Positions 46,765 through 55,628 are shown, counted from the first letter of the stretch. The stretch is DNA of 64,000 bases from Adhaeribacter aquaticus DSM 16391 (GCF_000473365.1 NZ_KI421517.1:3490634-3554633), one strand, 5' to 3'. Made by a program: numbers and translations. The notes: generated from the letters alone by a model not told the origin.

Positions 46765-47397
46765 TTAAGCAGCGTCAAGAGCTTCGCGAAGAGCTTTCGC
46801 CGCCGCCGCCGGATCTGCAGCGCTATACAAAGAAGCACCAGCAACTGCCACTTTTACGCCTGATTTCTTAACCGCAGCAATGTTGTTGATGTTAACACCT
46901 CCAGCAATTGAAACAGGCACACCTACGCGGGAAGCTTCATCAATCAATACCTGGATTGAATAACCTGATAGTGCCTGCTCATCTAAACCAGCGTGTAATT
47001 CAACAAACTCCACACCTAAGGCTGTTACTTCCTGTGCACGTTTAACGCGGTCAGCTTCGCCGATAGTGTCTACTACAACACCTTTACCGTGTTTCTTAGC
47101 CGCTTCTACTGCGCCTTTGATAGTAGCATTTCCAGTAGTAGCTAATACAGTAACTAAGTCAGCACCCGCAGAGAACGCCATTTCTGCTTCTAATCCACCT
47201 GTATCAGCAGTTTTGAAGTCAGCAAAAACGATTTTATCCGGGAAAGCCTTTTTCATGGCCGTAATTACTGCCACGCCTTCGCTTTTGATAAGCGGAGTAC
47301 CTAATTCAATAATATCAATATATGGGGCTACTTTTTCAGCAAGTGCTAAAGCATCTGCAGTAGTTAATAGGTCAATTGCTACTTGTAATTTAGTCAT
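46765..47397 (-). CDS. hxlA: 3-hexulose-6-phosphate synthase
   Basis: 210 residues, OMP-decarboxylase superfamily barrel. Condenses formaldehyde with ribulose 5-phosphate. The family signature is visible: ELGTPLIKSEG (residues 31-41) and FADFKTADTGG with Asp60, Lys62 and Asp65 (the D-x-K-x-x-D metal-binding motif), then ELHAGLDEQALSG and SIAGGVNINNI. The neighbouring isomerase decides between this and the related 3-keto-gulonate-6-phosphate decarboxylase. Base composition is richer in G and C than nearby genes, consistent with high expression. It is 142 bases from hxlB. Confidence 0.9.
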   Translation of the reverse strand: MTKLQVAIDLLTTADALALAEKVAPYIDIIELGTPLIKSEGVAVITAMKKAFPDKIVFADFKTADTGGLEAEMAFSAGADLVTVLATTGNATIKGAVEAAKKHGKGVVVDTIGEADRVKRAQEVTALGVEFVELHAGLDEQALSGYSIQVLIDEASRVGVPVSIAGGVNINNIAAVKKSGVKVAVAGASLYSAADPAAAAKALREALDAA

Positions 47398-47538
47398 GAT
47401 TGTAAATTGAATTATTAAAATTTGTTTCTAATTATTGGAAAAGAGAAGGAGCATAAAATTTACCTTCTCAAAAAAATTAAGTCGATAATCCCTAAAAAGT
47501 CTTGTATATAATGTTAAGCTTTTTGTATCTCAGAATAG

Positions 47539-48123
47539 CTATTCCAGGTTGGCGTGTCGTTTCCAGAGTTCTTCTGCCGGAGCATCTTCTAAGCCCCAGA
47601 GTGTCTGGAACAAGGCGTCTGTCAGTAATAAAATAAACTGTTCAAATAAGCTGCCTGCGTATTGCTCAGAAATAGTTTTACCGTGATCTTGCTTTTGAGC
47701 CGCCGGAATAATTATAATATGGGAAGCCAAAACGGCCAACGGAGATTTGTTTGTGGTAGACAGCGCTACAACTTTCGCTCCTGCTGCTACCGCCTTCTCG
47801 GCTGCTTTCACTATGGTGCCGGTGGTACCAGAACCAGAGGCAGCAATTAACAGGTCTCCTTTTCTAATAGCCGGCGTTGTAGTTTCTCCTACCACAAATA
47901 CTGTCAGGCCCAAATGCATTAAGCGCATAGCGGCTGAGCGAAAGGAAAGGCCAGACCGGCCTGCACCCACCAGAAAAACTCTCTCGGCCTCTTGAATAAA
48001 AGGCAAAATGGCTGCTACTTGTGTAAAATCTATACTTGCTGCTATTTTTCGGTTTTCTTCTAATATCAGTTCAATATTTCGTTGAACAGTAGTTGGCAAA
48101 TCACGACTCTCAGATCCACTCAT
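47539..48123 (-). CDS. hxlB: 6-phospho-3-hexuloisomerase
   Basis: 194 residues, SIS-domain sugar isomerase converting hexulose 6-phosphate to fructose 6-phosphate. VFLVGAGRSGLSF (about residues 49-61), AMRLMHLGLTVFVVGETTTPAI, LLIAASGSGTTG and the C-terminal SLFEQFILLLTDALF match the PHI family. It lies upstream of hxlA on the same strand and is probably cotranscribed, although a 142-base gap separates them. A TACCTTTG promoter motif lies about 97 bases upstream. Confidence 0.92.
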   Translation of the reverse strand: MSGSESRDLPTTVQRNIELILEENRKIAASIDFTQVAAILPFIQEAERVFLVGAGRSGLSFRSAAMRLMHLGLTVFVVGETTTPAIRKGDLLIAASGSGTTGTIVKAAEKAVAAGAKVVALSTTNKSPLAVLASHIIIIPAAQKQDHGKTISEQYAGSLFEQFILLLTDALFQTLWGLEDAPAEELWKRHANLE

Positions 48124-48452
48124 ATGCTTTGCTTCTTCATTTATTCGCTTTATTTTTTGCTTTAACTATCTAAGAAGCAACAATATTAATTGCTGTTTTC
48201 TCCTTCTTTAAAGCTGACACAAAGGTAGCCTGAGTTAAAGCGTAATAGCTTATACAAATTGCGCATAGTGTTGGACTATTTAGACATGCTAGAAATTTTA
48301 GACGGGATTGCGGCTATAAGTTCTGGAACTATCTGTTACTTTTGCCGACCAGACATACAGCAGATTATTTAACTTTGGGTTAATAGACAATTATTTTTTC
48401 TGCCTTTTGTTCTACTGGTATGCTGATTTTATTGCCCGGGGGAAAGAATTAT
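48124..48452. promoter_or_regulatory. divergent regulatory region between hxlB and the AraC gene
   Basis: About 330 bases between two divergent genes. It includes a -7 element for hxlB (48220-48227) and is a likely site for AraC-family binding, but no operator repeat was recognised. Confidence 0.5.
48220..48227 (-). promoter_or_regulatory. -7 element of hxlB promoter
   Basis: Minus strand TACCTTTG matches TAnnTTTG, followed by a TTTAAAGAA stretch as at the tRNA-Asp promoters. Predicted transcription start near 48213. A -33 match is not evident. Confidence 0.5.
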
Positions 48453-49316
48453 ATGACAGAAGCGATCTTAAGCCAAGAACTGAATCAAACGCTTATTTAT
48501 ATTAGAAACTTGGGTAATTGCCCACCCAGCTACTTAAATGACCCCAGCCGAAAAGACTTTTTTGAAGTGGTTTGGCTCAAAAACGAGTATCCTTTGCACG
48601 CCTTACCAGAAGGCGGTGAACCTGTAAAAGGACACTGGATTTACCTGTTACCACCTTACCGGGTTCATCAGTTAAATAAAGCAGGCAAAAAGGGCGTATT
48701 ACTTTCTTTTAAGCGTGAACTGCTGGATGAGGACGCCAAGGAGTTTATCCTGGATGTATTCAAGATCTTTAACATTCAAGGCGAATACTCTTGCCTTGGC
48801 GTTAGCAAGGAGCTTTCTGACCAGCTTTGCAAAGTTTATGATCTGCTGGAGGAGGAATACCAGAAAAACGAGCACAGTATCCTGATTATTCAGGCTTTGC
48901 TTAAGGCATTCCTTCTCAATATAATTCGCATTAAAGAACATGAATTTACAAGTCAGGACATTAACCAGAAAAGAGTTTATGAATTCATGTTACTGCTGGA
49001 AGAAAATTATCTACACACCAGAGACATTGAATTCTACGCGGATAAAATAGGCATCAGCTCCAAGCGTTTGAATCAGGTGTTGAAAGAGAAACTACAGAAA
49101 ACGGGTATGCAACTGATTCATGACCGGGTTATTCTGCAAGCTAAAAGGCAGATTATTCATAGTGAGAATACTATTAAGGAAATAGCTTATCTGTTAGAAT
49201 TTAATGATCCCCCGTATTTTACCCGCTTCTTTAAACAGCACACCGGTCAAACACCAGACGAATTCAAGAAGCAGGTACAAGTTCATATTGCTTCTAAAGC
49301 GAACACGCTTGTTTAA
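48453..49316 (+). CDS. AraC family transcriptional regulator, candidate hxl regulator
   Basis: About 287 residues. The N-terminal half (HALPEGGEPVKGHWIYLLPP, HQLNKAGKKGVLLSFKRELL) is a cupin-type sensor and the C-terminus an HTH_18 pair (DIEFYADKIGISSKRLNQVL, TIKEIAYLLEFNDPPYFTRF, GQTPDEFKKQ). A longer start exists at 48420, but MTEAILSQ is a more typical beginning. It is transcribed divergently from hxlB. In other bacteria hxlAB is controlled by the unrelated HxlR family, so this would be another type of control. Confidence 0.88.
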   Translation: MTEAILSQELNQTLIYIRNLGNCPPSYLNDPSRKDFFEVVWLKNEYPLHALPEGGEPVKGHWIYLLPPYRVHQLNKAGKKGVLLSFKRELLDEDAKEFILDVFKIFNIQGEYSCLGVSKELSDQLCKVYDLLEEEYQKNEHSILIIQALLKAFLLNIIRIKEHEFTSQDINQKRVYEFMLLLEENYLHTRDIEFYADKIGISSKRLNQVLKEKLQKTGMQLIHDRVILQAKRQIIHSENTIKEIAYLLEFNDPPYFTRFFKQHTGQTPDEFKKQVQVHIASKANTLV

Positions 49317-49656
49317 AATATGATTTTGGTTTAATAGAATGTTAATATTTATTTAAACTGCTGGTAGATTTTATCCGGTTAAAATCTGATGCACCTGCAC
49401 CGACTAGAATATCCACATTACAGGTGGTAAAGCTATCTTCGTTAAGTTCTTCAGCAATTTTACTCAAAGGGAATCGCTTTTATTTAGCTAAATTTTCAAA
49501 AATTGAAAAGCGGTAAAACGCAAAATGACTAATTGGGAATAAGGGTGGGGCAAGGAGAAACGTTACTAAAAGTTGATTATTCCTTGTTAAGCAGATTTTT
49601 TATTGCTTCAAATTTTTGCTCCAGGGCAGAAAAAGCTTTGCTGTACCGTTAAAAGT
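49317..49656. other. gene-free stretch with a coding-like relic
   Basis: Between the AraC gene and the second tRNA repeat. The minus strand shows a short open end of about 23 codons (starts RYSKAFSALEQKFEAIKNLL, stops TAA near 49580) directly next to the repeat border. It has coding character but no start. It may be the 3' remnant of a lost gene. Confidence 0.45.
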
Positions 49657-49658
49657 AA

Positions 49659-49689
49659 AAAAGCCCTTCAGGATTACTGAAGGGCTTTT
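49659..49689 (-). terminator. terminator of tRNA-Asp copy 2
   Basis: Same 13-bp hairpin as copy 1, directly downstream of the tRNA. Confidence 0.8.
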
Positions 49690-49690
49690 G

Positions 49691-49764
49691 CGGTCCGGAC
49701 GGGACTCGAACCCGCGACCTCCGCCGTGACAGGGCGGCATTCTAACCAACTGAACTACCGGACC
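49691..49764 (-). tRNA. tRNA-Asp (anticodon GTC), copy 2
   Basis: Identical 74-base cloverleaf to copy 1 (acceptor GGTCCGG at the 5' end, anticodon GTC, no encoded CCA). Its upstream promoter differs slightly (TACATTTG instead of TACCTTTG). Confidence 0.95.
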
Positions 49765-49815
49765 AACTCTCTTTAATTTCGCAGCGCTTAGTGGCGTTGT
49801 TCCTTTAAAGTGATG

Positions 49816-49846
49816 CAAATGTATAGGGTTAAATTTAATCCTGCAA
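49816..49846 (-). promoter_or_regulatory. Bacteroidota-type promoter of tRNA-Asp copy 2
   Basis: -33 TTG (49844-49846, minus strand) and -7 TACATTTG (49816-49823), 20 bases apart. This is a good match to TTG-N19-21-TAnnTTTG. Confidence 0.6.
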
Positions 49847-49942
49847 GTGCGTGAGCTATATTTCCATAACTTTTTTTGCAGTTTTAGGCTAATAAACGGA
49901 TAATCAGGTAAATAATTTTTAAAATAATTTCTGTGGGCTTAA

Positions 49943-49975
49943 TTGACTTTTGCTAATAAGAAACAATTAACTTTG
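49943..49975 (+). promoter_or_regulatory. candidate promoter of accA
   Basis: TTG at 49943-49945 and TAACTTTG at 49968-49975, 22 bases apart, fit the Bacteroidota -33/-7 pair (spacing slightly long). The predicted start near 49982 leaves a 25-base leader before ATG 50007. Confidence 0.5.
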
Positions 49976-50006
49976 TAGCCACAAAAAGATAATCCGGAAT
50001 TAATAT

Positions 50007-50957
50007 ATGCTTCTAGATTTTGAACAGCCTATTGCAGCCCTGGAGGGTAAGCTTCGCGAAATGAAAAAACTGGCCGAAGAAAGCCAGGTAGATGTATCGG
50101 AAGCGGTTAAGGCGTTAGAGGAGAAAATTAAGCAATTAAAAAAAGAAACGTATTCTAATTTAACACGCTGGCAAAGGGTACAACTTTCACGGCATGCCGA
50201 CCGGCCCTACACTTTGGATTACATTGCAGGGTTAACCACTAAATTTATTGAACTGCACGGCGACCGGAATGTTAGGGACGACAAAGCCATGGTTGGCGGA
50301 TTTGGAGAAGTAGATGGCCGAACCATTATGTTTATTGGGCAGCAAAAAGGTCGTAATACCAAACAAAGGCAATTACGTAATTTCGGAATGCCCAACCCGG
50401 AAGGCTATCGGAAAGCCTTGCGGTTGATGAAGATGGCGGAGAAGTTTAATAAGCCTATTGTTACCTTTATTGATACGCCGGGTGCTTTTCCGGGTATGGA
50501 GGCAGAAGAACGTGGACAGGGGGAGGCCATTGCGCGTAACCTGAAAGAAATGTTTATGCTGAAGGTGCCGGTAATTTGTATAGTAATAGGTGAAGGTGCC
50601 TCCGGAGGGGCTTTAGGTATTGCCATCGGCGACCGCGTACATATGTTAGAGAATACCTGGTACTCCGTAATTTCGCCTGAAAATTGTTCGACTATTCTGT
50701 GGCGTAGCTGGGATTATAAAGAACAAGCAGCAGATGCAATGAAAGTTACAGCAAAAGATATGCTGCAATTTAAATTGATAGATGGTATTATAAAAGAACC
50801 ATTGGGTGGAGCACATACGCAACCCGAAAAAATGGTGAGTACTCTGAAAAAGCATATCCTTAAAACCTTAGATGAATTGGAAGCCATTAGTGCTTTGGAA
50901 CGTATCAACCAGCGCATTGATAAATTCTCTAACATGGGGGTAGTGCAGGAGTTATAA
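50007..50957 (+). CDS. accA: acetyl-CoA carboxylase carboxyltransferase subunit alpha
   Basis: 316 residues. Carries out the carboxyl transfer of acetyl-CoA carboxylase with AccD, making malonyl-CoA for fatty-acid synthesis. Start [20 protein letters not shown] (coiled N-terminus), then [46 protein letters not shown] and [13 protein letters not shown], the crotonase-like carboxyltransferase core. The full-length protein matches the family size. accD is not in the window. A terminator follows. Confidence 0.97.
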   Translation: MLLDFEQPIAALEGKLREMKKLAEESQVDVSEAVKALEEKIKQLKKETYSNLTRWQRVQLSRHADRPYTLDYIAGLTTKFIELHGDRNVRDDKAMVGGFGEVDGRTIMFIGQQKGRNTKQRQLRNFGMPNPEGYRKALRLMKMAEKFNKPIVTFIDTPGAFPGMEAEERGQGEAIARNLKEMFMLKVPVICIVIGEGASGGALGIAIGDRVHMLENTWYSVISPENCSTILWRSWDYKEQAADAMKVTAKDMLQFKLIDGIIKEPLGGAHTQPEKMVSTLKKHILKTLDELEAISALERINQRIDKFSNMGVVQEL

Positions 50958-50979
50958 AAGACCTGTTTAAAACATTTTT

Positions 50980-51027
50980 AAAACCTGTATTCAACATTTA
51001 ATTTAGTTGGATACAGGTTTTCTTTTT
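50980..51027 (+). terminator. terminator of accA
   Basis: Stem AAAACCTGTATTCAAC (50980-50995) with GTTGGATACAGGTTTT (51006-51021), one wobble, then CTTTTTT. It begins 23 bases after the stop. Confidence 0.8.
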
Positions 51028-51072
51028 TAATTTAGATATACTAGCGGCAGAACTTAAAATTGATTTAGAGCT

Positions 51073-51915
51073 ATGAAGTTACACAGTATCGAAACCGGGT
51101 TTTTTAAATTAGATGGAGGAGCTATGTTTGGGGTAGTGCCCAAAGTAATTTGGCAAAAAACCAACCCTGCCGATGAAAATAATTTGTGTACCTGGGCCAT
51201 GCGGTGTTTGCTGATTGAAGATGGAGCTAAATTGATTTTAATTGACACGGGTATGGGGAATAAAATGGACCCTAAACTTGCCAAACATTATTATTTACAT
51301 GGCGATGCTTCTTTACATAAATCTATTCAAGGTCTTGGTTTTACTTCCAATGATATTACAGATGTTTTTCATACTCATTTGCATTTCGACCATTGCGGTG
51401 GTAGCATAAATTTTAACCTTGATCGGAGTAAACTGGAATTAGCTTTTCCTAATGCAAAATACTGGACCAATCCCGATCATTATAAATGGGCCACAGAACC
51501 GAATGCCCGGGAAAAAGCGAGCTTTTTAAAAGAAAATATCAACCCAATTGCAGAAAGTGGACAACTACATTTTACCCAAATAGAAGAAGCTTCGCCATTT
51601 ACCCAATTCGAAATAATATATGTAAATGGGCACACCGATAAAATGATGTTGCCGGTAATAAAGTATAAAGGTAAAACCCTGGTATACATGGCGGATTTAC
51701 TACCATCAGTGGGGCACCTGCCTTTGCCCTATGTGATGGGATATGATACCCGGCCCTTGATTACCCTGGAAGAGAAAGCGCATTTTTTGCAGGAAGCAGC
51801 CGATAAAGAATATATTCTCTTCCTGGAGCACGATGCGCAACACGAATGCATTACCGTAAAACATACCGACCACGGAATTCGTTTAGCCGAAGCATTTACT
51901 TTAGCTGATATTTAA
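51073..51915 (+). CDS. metallo-beta-lactamase-fold hydrolase (AHL-lactonase/glyoxalase-II-like)
   Basis: 280 residues. Classical dinuclear zinc motif HTHLHFDHCGGS with His102, His104, Asp106 and His107. An upstream RCLLIEDGAKLILIDTGMG and a late LEHDAQHE follow. The family includes N-acyl-homoserine lactonases and other hydrolases, so the substrate is open. No signal peptide. The patatin gene starts 9 bases after its stop, so the two are likely cotranscribed. Confidence 0.85.
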   Translation: MKLHSIETGFFKLDGGAMFGVVPKVIWQKTNPADENNLCTWAMRCLLIEDGAKLILIDTGMGNKMDPKLAKHYYLHGDASLHKSIQGLGFTSNDITDVFHTHLHFDHCGGSINFNLDRSKLELAFPNAKYWTNPDHYKWATEPNAREKASFLKENINPIAESGQLHFTQIEEASPFTQFEIIYVNGHTDKMMLPVIKYKGKTLVYMADLLPSVGHLPLPYVMGYDTRPLITLEEKAHFLQEAADKEYILFLEHDAQHECITVKHTDHGIRLAEAFTLADI

Positions 51916-51923
51916 ATTTATTT

Positions 51924-52685
51924 ATGCGGATTGGTTTGTGTTTATCGGGTGGAGCTGCCCATGGTTTTGCGCATCTGGGTGTTTTAAAGGCATTTGATGA
52001 ACTTAATATTTCCATCAGTGCTATTTCAGGAACCAGCTCGGGGGCTATTGCGGGGGCTTTTTACGCAGCAGGTTATTCGCCCGATGCAGCCTTTGACTTA
52101 ATAAGCAAGCGAAATATTCTGAAACTGATGCGACCAGCTTTTTGTCGCTACGGGCTCATAAACATGGACCAGGTAGAAAAAGCATTTAGCGAATATTTCG
52201 GCACCAAAACCCTCCAGGAATTAAAACCTAAACTAATTATTGGCACTACTGATTTAAACCAGGGTATCAATGTTTATTTCAGGGAAGGGGACATTATAAA
52301 ACCTTTAACCGCCTCGTGTGCCGTACCCATTGTTTGTAAACCTATAAACTACCCAGGGCATTTTTTAATTGACGGAGGGTTGATTAATAATTTACCGGTA
52401 GAATGTTTAACAGGAGAGGCCGATTTTATAGTTGGCGTGCACGTTAATCCATTTGACCACCAATCTCAGATTACGTCTTTCCGGGGGGTAATGGAAAGAA
52501 CTTTTCATCTGGCCATTAATAATAACGTGGAACCCCGGCTAAAACTTTGTAATTTCCTGATAGAGCCGCCAGTCCTAAAACATTACAGCCTTTTAAGTTT
52601 AAAAGACGCAAAGAAAATGTTTTTAGCCGGGTACGAGCACACCTTGACCTTATCGGATAAACTTTTTGCTGCAATGCAAGCTTAA
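51924..52685 (+). CDS. patatin-like phospholipase
   Basis: 253 residues. Ser-Asp dyad acyl hydrolase with oxyanion loop CLSGGAAHGFAHLGVL, nucleophile Ser38 in SGTSSGAIAGAF and catalytic Asp150 in LIDGGLINNLPVE. Related to RssA and NTE-type enzymes that cleave membrane lipids. No signal peptide, so probably cytoplasmic or loosely membrane-bound. Short gap after the MBL-fold gene indicates a lipid-related operon. Confidence 0.9.
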   Translation: MRIGLCLSGGAAHGFAHLGVLKAFDELNISISAISGTSSGAIAGAFYAAGYSPDAAFDLISKRNILKLMRPAFCRYGLINMDQVEKAFSEYFGTKTLQELKPKLIIGTTDLNQGINVYFREGDIIKPLTASCAVPIVCKPINYPGHFLIDGGLINNLPVECLTGEADFIVGVHVNPFDHQSQITSFRGVMERTFHLAINNNVEPRLKLCNFLIEPPVLKHYSLLSLKDAKKMFLAGYEHTLTLSDKLFAAMQA

Positions 52686-52762
52686 TATAAAAATTGTTAT
52701 ATTCTGTTTGCAGGTTATGCGTATATAGAAAAATCTTAATAGAAATCTAATTACGTACATTT

Positions 52763-53386
52763 ATGAGGTTTATTTATACAGTTTTTATTATTTTATTATG
52801 TAGTATCACCGCCTTTGCCCAAAGAAATCAGAGTAGTTTATCAGATGCCTTTATGCTCAGAGGTACTTTTTTATTGGGAGGTAATTTAACCACTTCTTTT
52901 AAAGGTTATTCCAGCGATCGGGGAGATCAAAAAAATATAAATAAGGGAACCGTTTTCAGAATAAATTTAGATACCAAAGTCGGGTATTTTGCTATGGAAG
53001 ATGTGGCTTTTGGCTTAAATGCGAATCTCCGGCATAGTTGGAATAAGCAAAAGAATGAGAACGACCCGAACGTGGAGACAACTTTGCTATTTGGTCCTTT
53101 TGTTCGGGCCTACTTAAATAACGGAATATTTGGAGAGGTAGGATTAGGAATGGGTTTGGATAATATTAAACAGGGCTCTCAAAAAGATTTGTTTTCAGCT
53201 GATTTAGGGGTAGGCTACAGTTATTTTATAACCAAAAAAATAGCCCTGGAGCCAATGATAGTTTTTAACTACTACAAACAAAGACTAGGTGGGGAGTTAG
53301 GTAGTGATAACTCAGAGTATGGCCCCGAATTTAGATTAGGAATTTCGGCCTACTTATTGAAACACCGCCGGACCATACCTAAATAA
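52763..53386 (+). CDS. outer-membrane beta-barrel protein
   Basis: 207 residues. Signal peptide ending FAQ, then alternating polar and aromatic strands with turns (VFRINLDTKVGYFAMEDVAF, SADLGVGYSYFITKKIALEP). Similar to small OmpA/PorP-like beta-barrel proteins of Bacteroidota (outer-membrane beta-barrel domain). Role unknown: structural or adhesin. A clean terminator follows the gene. Confidence 0.8.
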   Translation: MRFIYTVFIILLCSITAFAQRNQSSLSDAFMLRGTFLLGGNLTTSFKGYSSDRGDQKNINKGTVFRINLDTKVGYFAMEDVAFGLNANLRHSWNKQKNENDPNVETTLLFGPFVRAYLNNGIFGEVGLGMGLDNIKQGSQKDLFSADLGVGYSYFITKKIALEPMIVFNYYKQRLGGELGSDNSEYGPEFRLGISAYLLKHRRTIPK

Positions 53387-53418
53387 GTAAAGCAATAAAC
53401 AGGCGAAATGATGAAAAG

Positions 53419-53450
53419 AAGCTAATCAGAATAAAATGATTAGCTTTTTT
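53419..53450 (+). terminator. terminator after the beta-barrel gene
   Basis: AAGCTAATCA (53419-53428) pairs with TGATTAGCTT (53437-53446), then TTTT. Confidence 0.75.
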
Positions 53451-53479
53451 ACTTTATAGCAATCTTGTAACTTTGCCTT

Positions 53480-54028
53480 ATGTTTGGAAAACTTTTAGCA
53501 CATACTATATTCAAGGTTTCTGGTTGGCACGTTAAGGGAGAAATTCCGGCCGATGTTAAAAAGTGTATCATGATTGCGGCTCCGCACACCAGCAACTGGG
53601 ATTTAATTTATGCCCGGGCGGCTTTTTATATTATGGGTATTGATGTACGATATACCATTAAAAAAGAAGCAATGGTGGGGCCACTTGGCTGGATACTAAG
53701 CAAAATGGGTGCTTTGCCAGTAGACCGGTCCCGGAATAATAGCTTGGTGGCTTCCATGGTAAATATTCTGAACAAAGCAGAAAAAATGGTAATTCTGATT
53801 ACCCCCGAGGGCACCCGGAAATACCAGCCGCGGTGGCGTAAAGGATTTTATTATACAGCAGTGGAAGCTAAAGTACCCATTGCACTAGGTTACCTGGATT
53901 ATCCGAATAAAGAAGCCGGTGTTGGACCAATAGTTTACCCAACTGGCGACTTTGATGCCGACTTGGAAACTATTATGAATTTTTACCGGACGAAAAAAGG
54001 GAAGTATCCAGAGAATGGAGTCAGGTAA
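53480..54028 (+). CDS. PlsC-like 1-acyl-sn-glycerol-3-phosphate acyltransferase
   Basis: 182 residues. The acyltransferase motif H-x4-D is AAPHTSNWDLIYA (near residues 35-47) and the second motif is TPEGTRKYQPRWRKGFYY. These belong to the lysophosphatidic-acid acyltransferase or related glycerol/hemolysin-type families, in the short form without strong membrane helices. Function: acylation of a lysophospholipid. TAACTTTG is present just before the start (53468-53475), so the transcript may be nearly leaderless. Confidence 0.85.
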   Translation: MFGKLLAHTIFKVSGWHVKGEIPADVKKCIMIAAPHTSNWDLIYARAAFYIMGIDVRYTIKKEAMVGPLGWILSKMGALPVDRSRNNSLVASMVNILNKAEKMVILITPEGTRKYQPRWRKGFYYTAVEAKVPIALGYLDYPNKEAGVGPIVYPTGDFDADLETIMNFYRTKKGKYPENGVR

Positions 54029-54109
54029 TTTCACTGGCCTTAAAAAAACAATTCCCAAAGAATATAACCTAGCCGTTTTGGTATGCTTTAAAGCTTTCTA
54101 GCAGCATGG

Positions 54110-55609
54110 TTGCTGCCCGGGAGATCTCTCATGAAGTTTGTTAATTATCTAAAGGTTCTGCTTGCAGCTACCATACTGCTATTTATTTATGGCTTAATAG
54201 AACGGGTGCCGGACATAGACGATGCTTGGTTGGGTGAGCATGCCTATTGGTTGGCTAAATTAGGTTATGTAAAATCCGAGCTCATGCGCGGTATTACTTA
54301 CCAGCATATCCGGTTTCTGTGCCATCATAAGCTGTTAACGCTGCAAGGTGCTTTAATAGTAAATCTATTCGGTTTTTCGCTTTATGGTTTAAAAGCCTTA
54401 AGTCTGGTATACCTGGTTTTATTTATCCTGATCTTCTATTGGTATACTTATAAGAAAATACTTTCGCCTCCACAGTTTTACGGGGCACTTATCATACTGT
54501 TAATTTACAGGCCTTTTTATGAATTTGCCTTTGTTTTCCGCCCCGAATTACCAGTAATGACTATTGGTTTTCTTTCCTACATTTTACTGGAGAAAGCCCT
54601 TAAAGAAGAGAATAAACAGGCCTTAGTAGCAGGAAGTGGTTTTTTAGCGGGAGTTTGTGTAGCTACCCATTTAAATGGTGTAATTTTTCCAATGGCGGGC
54701 TTTGTGTTATTAGTCTGGAATAAAAGATATCAGCAGGCTATTTTATTTGGTATGGCTGCTGTACCTGCAATAGCTGTTTATTTTTTTGATTTTACTTCTG
54801 GTTATAATTGGCGGTTCTGGCTTTATCAGCTTAACGAAACGCCCTCGCACGACCGGGCTAATAAACTACCTTACGGATTATCATACCTACTTAATTTAGT
54901 AACTGAGCATAAACGTTATTTTCATAGTATTCGGGAGGCTACCTTTTATGGCTTGTTTCTTTTAGTTTTTATTTTAACCCAAGCCTACCTGAAGCCTTTT
55001 AAAAATTTAAGCCGGTATGCTTTTCTGCTGACTATATGTTTAGGTTTGCTGGCAATCCATAAAGCTACCAAATACGCCATTATTATTTTGCCCTACCTGA
55101 TTATGCTATTGGTGTTGGGTATGGGTTACTTGTTTAAGGAAAAAGATTCCGAAGATTTTGCCTTTAATAAGAAATTCCTCCCAAAACTTAGGCTGTTTCT
55201 CGCCGTGGCATTTGTTTTCTATTTTGGTGTGCATGCCTATTTTGATTTTGAGTTGGCTAATCAAAAATATAAACCAGAAGAATTTAATAAACTAGTAAAA
55301 GCCTATTTACCGGAAGATACCAAAAATCTTAAGATTGTGGCTCCCATGACTTTTATTTATGGTAACATAGATGGTTTTAAGGCTATCCAAGCGGATATGT
55401 GTTACGGCGAACTGAACCGGGTAAACAGCAAGATTTATCAGGAAGAATTTTTAAACCTAACCAAGGCCAATAAAGCAGACTACCTTATTCTGACTGACCA
55501 TTATATAGATAAATTTGGTTTGGTTCATTATACCAACCACGATTTTCTGAAGGCTGGCTTTCAGCAACTACTGGGAGGGAAGGAGCTGATAATCCTGAAG
55601 CGGATTTGA
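54110..55609 (+). CDS. GT39-like membrane glycosyltransferase
   Basis: 499 residues (an alternative start at 54131, MKFVNYL, is likely because it begins the first helix). About nine to eleven membrane segments. The loop ERVPDIDDAWLGEHAYWLAK (near residues 31-50) has the acidic cluster of GT-C enzymes, and a soluble C-terminal part of 120 residues ends with LLGGKELIILKRI. Base composition is closer to core genes than the 4-18 kb glycosyltransferases. Substrate unknown. Probably a separate transcription unit, 81 bases after the acyltransferase. Confidence 0.7.
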   Translation: MLPGRSLMKFVNYLKVLLAATILLFIYGLIERVPDIDDAWLGEHAYWLAKLGYVKSELMRGITYQHIRFLCHHKLLTLQGALIVNLFGFSLYGLKALSLVYLVLFILIFYWYTYKKILSPPQFYGALIILLIYRPFYEFAFVFRPELPVMTIGFLSYILLEKALKEENKQALVAGSGFLAGVCVATHLNGVIFPMAGFVLLVWNKRYQQAILFGMAAVPAIAVYFFDFTSGYNWRFWLYQLNETPSHDRANKLPYGLSYLLNLVTEHKRYFHSIREATFYGLFLLVFILTQAYLKPFKNLSRYAFLLTICLGLLAIHKATKYAIIILPYLIMLLVLGMGYLFKEKDSEDFAFNKKFLPKLRLFLAVAFVFYFGVHAYFDFELANQKYKPEEFNKLVKAYLPEDTKNLKIVAPMTFIYGNIDGFKAIQADMCYGELNRVNSKIYQEEFLNLTKANKADYLILTDHYIDKFGLVHYTNHDFLKAGFQQLLGGKELIILKRI

Positions 55610-55628
55610 TAAATTAAGCCGTTCAATA

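Larger units (their letters stand above)
49657..49823 (-). repeat. right copy of the 167-bp tRNA-Asp direct repeat
   Basis: Partner of 44523-44689. Differences are restricted to five positions in the leader region and at the promoter. Confidence 0.9.

Noticed and set aside
44525-49764. Integrase att-site interpretation of the two tRNAs
   Set aside because: Repeats cover the full tRNA with promoter and terminator, and no integrase gene is present between them. Segmental duplication fits better, though mobility by homologous recombination remains possible.
49600-49818. 72-codon open frame on the minus strand
   Set aside because: It runs straight through the tRNA-Asp gene and its terminator, and has no protein-like pattern.
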